A stretch of DNA of 15,059 nt, taken from Coriobacteriales bacterium. Its GTDB lineage: Bacteria > Actinomycetota > Coriobacteriia > Coriobacteriales > UBA8131. Shown here one piece after another: positions 1-5,954 of this stretch. Made by a program: the position numbers and the translations under genes. Numbering within the stretch: the stretch's first letter is position 1; every line of letters starts with the position of its first letter. The stretch lies in the NCBI GenBank assembly GCA_031263665.1, contig JAISFJ010000129.1, positions 1 to 15,059 on the forward strand. Direction: 5' to 3'. Under the pieces are notes generated by a model. That model did no database searches, was not told the DNA's origin, and saw only the letters and a program-made list of their open reading frames with translations.

Positions 1-278
1 AACAAATAGTATGAAGCGCAGTCTTCAGGAGTGAGAGAGAGTTCGAGTATGCCGTTTTCTGAGGCGGCGGCGAGCATTGCGTCAGGGTCGGTCCCTTTGA
101 GTTCAAGTTTTCCTATTGAGTATTTTAAAGAAATCTCCCACAGTGACACCGCACTGACATAGACGGTGCTACCAGCATCTCGGACAATCTCTAAGACGGT
201 ATCGCTCAATCGACTGCTTTCCATCAAAAACCAGAGGAATACATGGGTGTCCATAAGAAAGTTTGAGCGCCTGTTCAT
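1..278 (-). CDS. PIN-domain (VapC-family) toxin, 3' end cut by window edge
   Basis: The visible 92 residues form the N-terminal part of a PIN-domain ribonuclease of the VapC type, the toxin half of a type II toxin-antitoxin pair expected to cleave RNA in the cytoplasm. The start reads MNRRSNFLMDTHVFLWFL; Asp10 in the MDTHVFLW motif is the first acidic metal ligand and Glu48 in SLWEIS is in the place of the second. The segment SLWEISLKYSIGKLEL is typical of this PIN subgroup. The ATG at 276-278 overlaps the antitoxin stop codon as ATGA, so the two are translationally coupled. An alternative start is Met9. The C-terminal part with the last acidic residues lies outside the window, so whether it is intact is unknown. 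Family assignment is firm; the RNA target is not predictable. Confidence 0.88.
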   Translation of the reverse strand, partial: MNRRSNFLMDTHVFLWFLMESSRLSDTVLEIVRDAGSTVYVSAVSLWEISLKYSIGKLELKGTDPDAMLAAASENGILELSLTPEDCASYYL

Positions 279-517
279 CGACTTTCCTCTAAAAATTCCT
301 CGACAGATGAGAATTTGAAGTTATCGGCAGTTGAAAAGCTCGCCTTACCTTCGAGTACACCGACTTTACGGCACCCGCTTTTGTCCACTATTGGCACTAT
401 CTTGGCGACCGGGTGTTTGCTCCTACCATAAAGAACGGTGACACTTTCTCCGTCACGCACGGTATCCAAAACCTCAGAAAAACGAGCCTTCACTTCACCA
501 ACTGTCAGTGCGTCCAT
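275..517 (-). CDS. Phd/YefM-family antitoxin
   Basis: This 80-aa protein is the antitoxin for the downstream PIN toxin. Its N-terminal half, with TVGEVKARFSEVLDTVRDG followed by ESVTVLYGRSKHPVAKIVPI, is the typical Phd/YefM DNA-binding fold, in which a dimer binds the operator. The C-terminal part, ending in FSSVEEFLEESR, is the kind of acidic tail that wraps the toxin. The start at 517 is preceded by AAAGGA about 7-8 nt upstream. The stop overlaps the toxin ATG by four bases. Phd proteins normally repress their own operon; the inverted repeat at 635-655, overlapping the predicted -35 box, is a good candidate operator. Pairing of a Phd antitoxin with a VapC-type PIN toxin is common. Confidence 0.9.
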   Translation of the reverse strand: MDALTVGEVKARFSEVLDTVRDGESVTVLYGRSKHPVAKIVPIVDKSGCRKVGVLEGKASFSTADNFKFSSVEEFLEESR

Positions 518-623
518 TGCAATTTCCTTTCAATAATGAGGCGCTTTTAAGAGCCACCACCATTCAACCTGCAGGGAACTTATTCTTAAGACGCCATTTA
601 TCAGCTCTACCGAGGACTCATAA

Positions 624-652
624 AGAATATCATCAACTTGTCATGTTGACAA
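624..652 (-). promoter_or_regulatory. Predicted promoter of the Phd/PIN operon
   Basis: Read on the minus strand there is a -35 box TTGTCA (647-652), a 17-nt spacer and a -10 box TATTCT (624-629) preceded by TGA, i.e. an extended -10. This puts transcription start near 617 with a leader of about 100 nt before the antitoxin ATG. It is the best sigma-70-type match in the 518-701 gap. It is inferred from sequence alone. Confidence 0.55.
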
Positions 653-655
653 GTT
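635..655. repeat. Inverted repeat overlapping the toxin-antitoxin promoter (candidate operator)
   Basis: A perfect inverted repeat with 9-bp arms, AACTTGTCA and TGACAAGTT, is separated by TGT. It covers the predicted -35 box of the antitoxin-toxin operon, which is the usual layout for Phd autoregulation. There is no T-run on either side, so it does not look like a lysA terminator. Confidence 0.6.
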
Positions 656-687
656 CGCGCGCTGGCAACTCAACACCCCCCTGTCCT

Positions 688-700
688 CGCGTCTCACGCG
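688..700. repeat. Short hairpin directly after lysA stop
   Basis: Arms CGCGT and ACGCG with a 3-nt loop lie one base beyond the lysA stop codon. There is no T-run after it on the minus strand, so it is at best a weak transcript-end structure. Confidence 0.25.
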
Positions 701-701
701 T

Positions 702-2060
702 TTACTCCACATCGCAGCGCATGAGGTCCTCGTAGGTCTCGCGGCGTACTACGAGGCGTGCGGTGTCATCTCGCACAAAGACAACGCCGGGGCGCACTTG
801 TTTGTTGTAGTTGCTCGCCATGCTCTGGCAGTACGCACCGGTCGCGAACACGCAGAGCACGTCGCCATCTTCAGTGTGTTGCAACGGCGTATCGACCGCG
901 ATGACGTCGCCGCTTTCGCAGTGCTTGCCGGCGATGGTTACCACGGTGTCGCGAGGGCGGGCGGCCTTGTTGGCGATGGTCGGCTCGTAATGTGCGTCGT
1001 AGAGCGCGGTGCGGATATTGTCCGTCATGCCGCCATCCACGGCCACGTAGGTGCGCACGCCCGGGATGTGCTTGATGGTGCCAACGGTGTATAAGGTCAC
1101 GCCCGCGTTGGCAACGATGGAGCGGCCCGGCTCAACGAGGATACGCGGCACGGGCAGGGCGTGTTGTTCACAGTGCTCCTTGATGTCGTCAACGATGACC
1201 TTGCCGTACTGCTTGATGGTCGCGGGCTCGTCCGGCACACCGTAGGCGATACCCAACCCACCGCCCGTATCGAGTTCCGCGACCACGCAGCCCGTCTTTG
1301 CGCGCACCTCTTCCATAAAATGCACGATGACCTCTATGGCCTTGGCGTAGGAGTTCAGTGCGAATATCTGCGAGCCGATGTGCATATGCAGGCCCTTGAA
1401 GTCGATGCCGTTAAGCGCGATGGCCTCTCTCACCGCCTCCATTGCCAGCCCATCGCGCAGGCCAAAACCAAACTTACTGTCCTCGGCACCGGTCTGGATA
1501 TACTCGTGAGTGTCGGCCACGATGCCCGGGGTCACGCGGATGAGAATGGGTTGCGTGGTGCCCTGCTCAAGCGCGAGCCGGTCGATTCGAGCGAGTTCCT
1601 CAAGTGAGTCCACAACGATGCGCCCCACACCGAATGAGATACATTCGGTGAGTTCGCGAATGGTCTTGTTGTTGCCGTGGGCGAGAATGCGCTGCGCCGG
1701 AAAACCGGCCGCCAACGCGATGGCAAGCTCGCCACCGCTGGAAACATCGAGGTAGCAGCCCTCTTCTTCGACCAGCCTGCACATCGCCTTGCAGATGAAG
1801 GCCTTGCCGGCGTAGACCACGTCCACGTCTCTCCAGTGGTAACGCGTCCACTCGAGGTAGTTACGCAGCTGCACACGGATGTGTTCCTCGTCCATGACAT
1901 AGAGCGCCGTACCAAACTCCTGCGCCAGCTCAACGGTGTCCACACCACCAATGAAAAGGTGGTCGTGCCTGACCTCGGCCGTGAGCGGCAAAACCGCACC
2001 AAGCTCCATCGTCGTCTTGCCATCAGGCCGCGCATGAGGGTCGTGCGCTATATGTGCCAT
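702..2060 (-). CDS. lysA: Diaminopimelate decarboxylase (LysA)
   Basis: PLP-dependent fold-type III decarboxylase converting meso-diaminopimelate to L-lysine and CO2, the last step of lysine synthesis, in the cytoplasm. At 452 aa it has the full family length. Visible landmarks are the PLP-lysine in YAGKAF (Lys86), HMHIGSQ (about 225-231), the phosphate-binding ELDTGGGLGI (262-271), EPGRSIVANAG (310-320), and the CESGD motif (381-385) supplying the cysteine and acid at the dimer-interface active site; GAYCQSMASNYN lies near the C-terminus. The ATG at 2060 has AGAAGG about 6 nt upstream; Met18 is a weaker alternative start. It begins 18 nt after the end of the glyoxalase-like gene, so the two are probably co-transcribed, though no metabolic link is obvious. 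No lysine riboswitch or leader structure is seen upstream. Confidence 0.95.
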   Translation of the reverse strand: MAHIAHDPHARPDGKTTMELGAVLPLTAEVRHDHLFIGGVDTVELAQEFGTALYVMDEEHIRVQLRNYLEWTRYHWRDVDVVYAGKAFICKAMCRLVEEEGCYLDVSSGGELAIALAAGFPAQRILAHGNNKTIRELTECISFGVGRIVVDSLEELARIDRLALEQGTTQPILIRVTPGIVADTHEYIQTGAEDSKFGFGLRDGLAMEAVREAIALNGIDFKGLHMHIGSQIFALNSYAKAIEVIVHFMEEVRAKTGCVVAELDTGGGLGIAYGVPDEPATIKQYGKVIVDDIKEHCEQHALPVPRILVEPGRSIVANAGVTLYTVGTIKHIPGVRTYVAVDGGMTDNIRTALYDAHYEPTIANKAARPRDTVVTIAGKHCESGDVIAVDTPLQHTEDGDVLCVFATGAYCQSMASNYNKQVRPGVVFVRDDTARLVVRRETYEDLMRCDVE

Positions 2061-2078
2061 CTCCTACCTTCTCCCTTG

Positions 2079-2447
2079 CTATTTCTCCGAGATGATTTCG
2101 AGCCAGCAGCTATCGGGGTCGGTGATGAAATAGAGGCCCATATCGTGGTTCTCGTAGACTATGCAGCCCATCGATTCGTGCAGCGCGTGTGCCTCATCAA
2201 AATCGTCGACCTTAAACGCGAGATGCGTGTCTTCTCCCCCGTTGTTATATGGCTCAACACGCCCTTTGTTCCACGTGAGCTCAAGCTCAAACTCCGTGGT
2301 GTCGTTGCCTAAGAACACAACGCGCCAACTGCCGTCTTCCGGACCAGCTGAATGCAGTTCGTGCAGGCCCAACGCCTTCTCATAAAAGCTGAGCGACTTC
2401 TCCAAGTCGAGCACATGAATATTTTCGTGAATCATTTTCGCCTTCAT
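2079..2447 (-). CDS. VOC-family protein, glyoxalase I (lactoylglutathione lyase)-like
   Basis: A 122-aa vicinal-oxygen-chelate protein closely patterned on GloA, which isomerises the hemithioacetal of methylglyoxal and a thiol. The four metal ligands expected from E. coli GloA all have counterparts: His7 (MIHENI), Glu56 (ELELTWNKG), His75 (THLAFKV) and Glu117 (WLEI). The LTWNKG segment matches the LTYNWG of GloA. The start chosen is the ATG at 2447, with GGGAGGT 6 nt upstream; an upstream frame extension to 2504 has no such site and adds non-homologous residues. The gene precedes lysA by 18 nt. Which thiol, if any, it uses is unknown, since Actinobacteria and many anaerobes lack glutathione; a general aldehyde-detoxifying VOC enzyme is an alternative. 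Confidence 0.85.
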   Translation of the reverse strand: MKAKMIHENIHVLDLEKSLSFYEKALGLHELHSAGPEDGSWRVVFLGNDTTEFELELTWNKGRVEPYNNGGEDTHLAFKVDDFDEAHALHESMGCIVYENHDMGLYFITDPDSCWLEIISEK

Positions 2448-2487
2448 AAAATACCTCCCATTCACCGCACGTCGTATGTCCCAAGAA

Positions 2488-2508
2488 ATACGCGCCAACA
2501 ACAACTTT
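2488..2508. repeat. Direct repeat copy A (partner at 4143-4163)
   Basis: The 21-bp segment with core CGCGCCAACAACAACTTT matches 4143-4163 at 20 of 21 positions (one C/T difference) in the same orientation. Both copies are preceded by GTCC about 9-10 bp further left. It lies 41 bp upstream of the glyoxalase-like ATG. Confidence 0.75.
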
Positions 2509-2717
2509 TCCTTGCTATAGATGATAGCAAAAAAGACAGTGAAACAATACGTATGGCTCAGCCCTATTCACGATTCGCGCTCTAACTGTAGCGTGCTTCC
2601 ACGAGCTTCGTTGTATTTCTATCTTCGAGACGGAGTAAAGAGGCCATCCATGGCGATTTGCTCAAACTGACGATTTTAAGAGCTTGCGAAACGACCTGCA
2701 TGCTTGTGCGCGGTGCG

Positions 2718-2726
2718 TGGTAAAAT
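2718..2726 (+). promoter_or_regulatory. Predicted extended -10 promoter of the DUF3990 operon
   Basis: TGGTAAAAT is an extended -10 element; no good -35 is found 17 nt upstream, which extended -10 promoters can tolerate. Transcription would start near 2733, leaving a leader of roughly 60 nt before the ATG at 2796. Confidence 0.4.
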
Positions 2727-2795
2727 GCAGGCATGTTATCAATGGGTACACCGAAAGGTATTTCTCATGAAGGATGCTGTGTCAGGAGTTTCACA

Positions 2796-3290
2796 ATGAA
2801 ACTCTACCACGGAACAAATCTTATAGTCGAAAAGCCAATTATTGCCAACAGGCATAAGACGCTGGATTTTGGTACGGGATTTTATACGACACCAAACGAA
2901 GAGCAGGCGCAAGAATTCGCTTGCAAGGTGTTTGAGAGACGTGGGCGCAACAGCGCGGCTATTGTCAACGTGTATGAGTTTGACTACGCTGCCGCCATGC
3001 GAGGCCTTACCGTTCGGAACTATTTGCACCCAGACGAAGACTGGCTAAAGTTTGTAGTCCATAATCGTAGGTATGGTCGCGAAAGCGATGTTACTGATTT
3101 AATTATAGGGCCAGTTGCCAACGATGATGTATTCGCCACCATTACTCTATACACGATTGGTGAATTGACTATAGCTGAGGCTATCCAACGCCTCAAGGTC
3201 AAAGACCTGTTCAGTCAGTACTTATTCTGCAATGATAAAGCACTATCGTACCTCAGTTTCGCCAGTGCGTATGAAGCGGGTGCTCAATGA
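2796..3290 (+). CDS. DUF3990-family protein, probable ADP-ribosyltransferase-like toxin
   Basis: A 164-aa protein of the DUF3990 family, found in many gut bacteria in small multi-gene cassettes. The N-terminus MKLYHGTN (His5) and the motif LDFGTGFYTT (Tyr30) resemble the His and Tyr positions of the ADP-ribosyltransferase/PARP H-Y-x triad; the third catalytic residue cannot be assigned by eye. Other family blocks are VYEFDYAAAMRGL, DWLKFVVHNRR and DLIIGPVANDD (about residues 59-111). The ATG at 2796 is preceded by AGGAG 7 nt upstream; an in-frame ATG at 2733 lacks a ribosome binding site and adds unrelated residues. The stop overlaps the next start by ATGA. Family assignment is secure; an NAD-using toxic activity is inference from the motifs and the cassette layout. 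Confidence 0.82.
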   Translation: MKLYHGTNLIVEKPIIANRHKTLDFGTGFYTTPNEEQAQEFACKVFERRGRNSAAIVNVYEFDYAAAMRGLTVRNYLHPDEDWLKFVVHNRRYGRESDVTDLIIGPVANDDVFATITLYTIGELTIAEAIQRLKVKDLFSQYLFCNDKALSYLSFASAYEAGAQ

Positions 3291-3532
3291 TAGATAGCGA
3301 AAGACTTTCGGCATTATTGGGACTTGGTATAGTCCCCTCTGTCTTGAGGGAATTGGGCATTGATGCCGAGAGCCAAACAGAGGAAGTGACAAGATTTTAT
3401 CATTCCAAGTTGTATGAACTGCTCAGCAAACCAGAAACAGGCATGTGGCACCTTAGCCCAATTCTGCTTGCTGAGTTCTACCGTGAGGAGCTTGAAACGG
3501 GTAGCTTTGAGGTGCCAGAGGAGCAGTCATGA
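3287..3532 (+). CDS. Small hypothetical protein, middle gene of the DUF3990/DUF3791 cassette
   Basis: An 81-aa protein joined to both neighbours by ATGA overlaps (3287-3290 and 3529-3532), so it is translated as part of one operon. It is predicted to be helical and acidic, with the segment EVTRFYHSKLYELLSKPETGMWHLSPILLAEFYREELETGS. No catalytic motif, membrane segment or signal is visible. Its tight coupling to the DUF3990 and DUF3791 genes makes an antitoxin, chaperone or adaptor role plausible, but nothing in the sequence proves it. I do not recognise a named family with confidence; the FYHSKLYELL...WHLSP pattern recalls proteins that accompany DUF3990 elsewhere. Confidence 0.75.
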   Translation: MIDSERLSALLGLGIVPSVLRELGIDAESQTEEVTRFYHSKLYELLSKPETGMWHLSPILLAEFYREELETGSFEVPEEQS

Positions 3533-3744
3533 GTAACGAATCCAATTTCCTGATATTTGCAATTGAATACTACCGCAATAGACATGGGCTTAACGGTGCC
3601 GAGGTTACCGACCTTTTTGAACGTTATGACATCTATAAGATGGTTACCGATAACTACTTCATCTATCATATTGAGTCACCAGATCATTTTGTCCAAGAAA
3701 TCGACGAGGCAATTTGCAGAATACGCAAAGCGTATCCAGTCTGA
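3529..3744 (+). CDS. DUF3791-family protein
   Basis: A 71-aa protein with the DUF3791 pattern: hydrophobic start FLIFAIEYYRNRHGLNGAEVTDLFERYDIYKMVTDNYFIYHI, followed by a charged helical end. It is the last gene of the three-gene operon and overlaps the preceding stop by four bases. DUF3791 proteins commonly sit next to DUF3990 proteins, so a neutralising partner of the DUF3990 protein is a reasonable inference. No catalytic residues are evident. It converges on the XRE regulator gene, with 71 bp between the two stop codons. Confidence 0.8.
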   Translation: MSNESNFLIFAIEYYRNRHGLNGAEVTDLFERYDIYKMVTDNYFIYHIESPDHFVQEIDEAICRIRKAYPV

Positions 3745-3792
3745 GAACTCAATTCGGTTTTTGTAACCGCATAAAATATACCCAAAAATATG

Positions 3793-3811
3793 AGGGACGT
3801 AATCTGTCCCT
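3793..3811 (-). terminator. Hairpin in the convergent gap, possible terminator of the XRE gene
   Basis: Arms AGGGAC (3793-3798) and GTCCCT (3806-3811) enclose a 7-nt loop. Read on the minus strand, the stem is followed after a few bases by ATATTTTT, giving a modest intrinsic terminator for the XRE gene that ends at 3816. On the plus strand no T-run follows. Confidence 0.45.
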
Positions 3812-3815
3812 AACC

Positions 3816-4097
3816 TCAGCCCGATTCACGTTCCAACAAATCCTCCACCTCACAACCCAGTACGCGGGAAATCTTGGCGAGAGTAATCGCTTGCGCTCGG
3901 TTGATGTCTTTGTTGCGCTGCTCATATACTTGCACTGAGCGCAGAGACACCGCGGCTTGTTTCGCAAGCTCCGCCTGTGAGAGCCCGGCGTTTTCGCGTA
4001 GGCGCTTGAGGTTGGTCTGCGGGTTTTTCTCGGCAATAATGCTATCAGCAGTCGCAAAAAACTTTGACTCTGGAACTTCATGTAGCGGGTGGTACAT
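3816..4097 (-). CDS. XRE-family helix-turn-helix regulator
   Basis: A 93-aa DNA-binding protein. Residues about 29-88 form a Cro/C1-type HTH: NLKRLRENAGLSQAELAKQAAVSLRSVQVYEQRNKDINRAQAITLAKISRVLGCEVEDLLE, with the recognition helix near SLRSVQVYEQ. The short N-terminal extension (EVPESKFF) has no obvious function. The start is uncertain: ATG 4097 is chosen, although its ribosome binding site is poor; GTG 4103 and TTG 4139 are in frame, and the TTG adjoins the 21-bp repeat that is non-coding in its other copy. The gene converges on the DUF3990-DUF3791 operon, and similar regulators with the RSVQ(V/M)YEQRNKDIN motif accompany DUF3990 cassettes elsewhere, so it probably controls that module. This functional link is inference. 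Confidence 0.85.
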   Translation of the reverse strand: MYHPLHEVPESKFFATADSIIAEKNPQTNLKRLRENAGLSQAELAKQAAVSLRSVQVYEQRNKDINRAQAITLAKISRVLGCEVEDLLERESG

Positions 4098-4142
4098 ACT
4101 CACGATGGACGCAAACGGCAGCGCCCTTAAAATGTCCAAAAG

Positions 4143-4163
4143 ATACGCGTCAACAACAACTTT
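4143..4163. repeat. Direct repeat copy B (partner at 2488-2508)
   Basis: Second copy of the 21-bp repeat, 1655 bp from copy A and in the same orientation, 46 bp upstream of the ATG of the XRE gene. The two copies bracket the DUF3990-XRE module. They may be shared 5'-regulatory sequence or a junction left by insertion of the module. Confidence 0.75.
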
Positions 4164-4193
4164 CCCTCACAAACAAAAATGTGTCAAGGAGGG

Positions 4194-4202
4194 TGATAAA
4201 AT
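4194..4202 (+). promoter_or_regulatory. Possible extended -10 element for the 54-aa ORF
   Basis: TGATAAAAT matches an extended -10 and resembles the TGGTAAAAT before the DUF3990 operon. There is no clear -35. A start near 4209 would leave about 48 nt before the ATG at 4257. Confidence 0.35.
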
Positions 4203-4256
4203 CATAGGTGTAAAAGACGGGCTGTAAGGGTGTAGCAAGAAAGGCAGTTGGTACCG

Positions 4257-4421
4257 ATGCGATTTATCGGCGATGATGGGAAATATCATCAAATTCCTAT
4301 CAAATTGAATGAGGAAGAAGGGCGTGAATTGCGCCGCTTGATTGACGAGCAGAAAACTAAGAAGATGGACTATACGCAGCTCTTCAAAAAGCGGGAAATC
4401 GATGCCAAGAATCGAGTTTAG
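4257..4421 (+). CDS. Small hypothetical protein (54 aa)
   Basis: An open frame from ATG 4257 to TAG 4421 encodes 54 residues beginning MRFIGDDGKYHQIPIKLNEEE and ending FKKREIDAKNRV. The protein is strongly charged and mostly helical, with a short beta-like start, in the manner of small antitoxins or DNA-binding accessory proteins, but I recognise no family. AAAGG lies about 13 nt upstream of the ATG, which is long; an in-frame TTG at 4248 would sit 3 nt after it, which is short. It lies divergent from the XRE gene and ends 11 nt before the stop of the convergent MFS gene, filling an otherwise empty gap. It may be a remnant of the neighbouring mobile module. Confidence 0.45.
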   Translation: MRFIGDDGKYHQIPIKLNEEEGRELRRLIDEQKTKKMDYTQLFKKREIDAKNRV

Positions 4422-4432
4422 CGTCAATCTAT

Positions 4433-5860
4433 TCAGTGCGCTTCCGCCTCGCTCTCGTCCTCTACCTTTCTCAGGAATTGGCCGATGGCGAGGGCGACCA
4501 CTGCGACCACTCCCGCAAGAATGAGAACTCTGGGCAAACCTTCGGCGATTCCCCAGGTCGCCATCATCATCGTGTAGATGGCCAGGCCAACGCTCGAACC
4601 AAGGTTTTGCGCGGTTTGGACCACAGAGTTTGAGAGAAATCGGATAGCGGATTTAATCTGAATCTGCGGAGCCGTCGAAAAGGTCACGTTTTGCTGCGCC
4701 GAGTAAAACCCCGCGATGAACATCATCAGATATATCACCCACACTGGTGTCTGCGCAGAAAGAATCAGAGCCAGGATAAAGCTAACAGCCACCCGCACGA
4801 TTGTGCCAATGGTAAAGACCGGACGTGCGGTTCGCGCCTTTGCGATTGCTCTGCCAAGAAAAGGACAGATGAAGACACCTAAAATCGCATAGATTGCCGT
4901 TCCCAAACCGGCCTGCAAAGCGCTTCCGTGCAAAACGTTGATGATGTAGGCAGGCATGAAAAACGTCAGAGCCATCGTGGAAAAGGTGCTGAGCGCGCTA
5001 CAAAGCGCTAAAACAACCGTATTGCGGTCTCTCAAAACAGTCGAGGGGATAATTGCGGCAGCGCGCTTTTTGCGGATTATCAAAACCAGAACAAGGAGCG
5101 ATGCTGCAGCCAGCATGACGAGCACATCGTTTCCTGCGCTGCCAAAGGGGATGTATGAGCTCCCCAGAGACAGTGAAAGGGTCAGACCAAGGAGGAACAG
5201 CACGAGAGCGATTAAGCCAGGCAAATCAAAAGTCTTTGCCTGAGCCGATGCCTGAGCCTCGCTACGCCCCCCTTTGGCCCCCAGCGCAATGAATACAACA
5301 GCCAACAGTAACAAAGGCCAGCAGACGTGATAGGCAAAACGCCACCCGAAGCCGTCGATGAGCAGACCAGCAAGAGCCGGACCCACCAGCATCCCGATAC
5401 TTGTCACCGTACCAATGAAGCCAAGGTAAATTCCCGCTTGCTTGGCATCGTACATATCCCTGATGAGAGAAAAGGCAACGACGAAGATGCTGGCGCTTAC
5501 TACCCCATAGAAGAAATTCGCGCAGATGATGACGACCATGTTGGGTGCACATGCCTCGACAAAAAACACGACGGCACCAACCAACAGCGAAAACAACAGC
5601 AGCGGCCTTTTCAGCGAAGGATTGCGCGAGCCAAAATATCCATAAAGTGGCATTGCGCAGATGCTGAGCAGGCCGCTTGCCGTCGAAGCGAGAGGATAGA
5701 TGTCCAAGCCACCAACATCCAGCGCGGCCATCGGCAAAATGGTAAACGAACTGGTAGAGATGAAGCGAGTTATCAAGGCGGCAACATAAATACCAATCAA
5801 GGTAAGGAGCTTACGGCGCGTCGATGCCTGCACAAACGGGTTTTCTTTGATATCGGTCAT
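4433..5860 (-). CDS. MFS transporter, DHA2-like with about 14 membrane segments
   Basis: A 475-aa integral membrane carrier of the major facilitator superfamily. About 14 hydrophobic segments are visible. MFS landmarks include the PLYGYFGSRNPSLKRP loop between segments 2 and 3, SLIRDMYDAKQAGIYLGFIGTVTSIGMLVGPALAG across segments 4-5 (like the antiporter motif C region), and TFSTAPQIQIKSAIRFLSNSVVQTAQNLG in the C-terminal half. The start at 5860 fits the N-terminus MTDIKENPF of its paralogue and has AGAAGG about 4 nt upstream; an extension to 5926 has no homology. It is clearly paralogous to the carrier at 7907-9436, and both lie in the Mo-enzyme locus. Uptake or exchange of an aromatic substrate or product is the likely role. 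It follows the dehydrogenase gene by 94 nt with a terminator-like hairpin between. Confidence 0.88.
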   Translation of the reverse strand: MTDIKENPFVQASTRRKLLTLIGIYVAALITRFISTSSFTILPMAALDVGGLDIYPLASTASGLLSICAMPLYGYFGSRNPSLKRPLLLFSLLVGAVVFFVEACAPNMVVIICANFFYGVVSASIFVVAFSLIRDMYDAKQAGIYLGFIGTVTSIGMLVGPALAGLLIDGFGWRFAYHVCWPLLLLAVVFIALGAKGGRSEAQASAQAKTFDLPGLIALVLFLLGLTLSLSLGSSYIPFGSAGNDVLVMLAAASLLVLVLIIRKKRAAAIIPSTVLRDRNTVVLALCSALSTFSTMALTFFMPAYIINVLHGSALQAGLGTAIYAILGVFICPFLGRAIAKARTARPVFTIGTIVRVAVSFILALILSAQTPVWVIYLMMFIAGFYSAQQNVTFSTAPQIQIKSAIRFLSNSVVQTAQNLGSSVGLAIYTMMMATWGIAEGLPRVLILAGVVAVVALAIGQFLRKVEDESEAEAH

Positions 5861-5904
5861 GTCCCCTTCTCTGTTCTTGCGACATCTTTCCCGTGACCAA
5901 AATC

Positions 5905-5939
5905 CGCGCCTGCCGCATATACTCATTGCAACAGGCGCG
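5905..5939 (-). terminator. Hairpin between the dehydrogenase and MFS genes
   Basis: Perfect 8-bp arms CGCGCCTG (5905-5912) and CAGGCGCG (5932-5939) enclose a 19-nt loop. On the minus strand the stem is followed directly by GATTTTGG, a short T-run. It may partly terminate the transcript after the dehydrogenase gene, or modulate expression of the last carrier gene. Confidence 0.45.
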
Positions 5940-5954
5940 CGAGCTTACTCCGTA

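Larger units (their letters stand above)
2448..2795. other. Divergent intergenic region between the glyoxalase-like gene and the DUF3990 operon
   Basis: This 348-bp stretch holds no supported gene. It contains the left copy of the 21-bp direct repeat (2488-2508), a weak minus-strand -10-like TATCAT at 2521-2526 for the glyoxalase-lysA transcript without a convincing -35, and an extended -10 (2718-2726) for the rightward operon. The rest shows no clear structure. Confidence 0.5.

Noticed and set aside
1161..2312. Long plus-strand open frames opposite lysA
   Set aside because: They are antisense to a full-length, clearly recognisable lysA in a GC-rich stretch; the translated residues show no domain and no good ribosome binding site.
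2061..2560. Lysine riboswitch upstream of lysA
   Set aside because: The gap to the preceding gene is only 18 bp, and the 5' region of the pair shows no large conserved leader structure.
4098..4139. TTG start giving a 107-aa XRE regulator
   Set aside because: There is no ribosome binding site before the TTG, and the adjoining sequence is the 21-bp repeat that is non-coding in its other copy. It is not fully excluded.
5327..5896. 189-codon plus-strand frame opposite the MFS gene
   Set aside because: It is antisense to an obvious membrane carrier; the translation is rich in His, Arg and Gln with no family resemblance, as expected for an antisense shadow.
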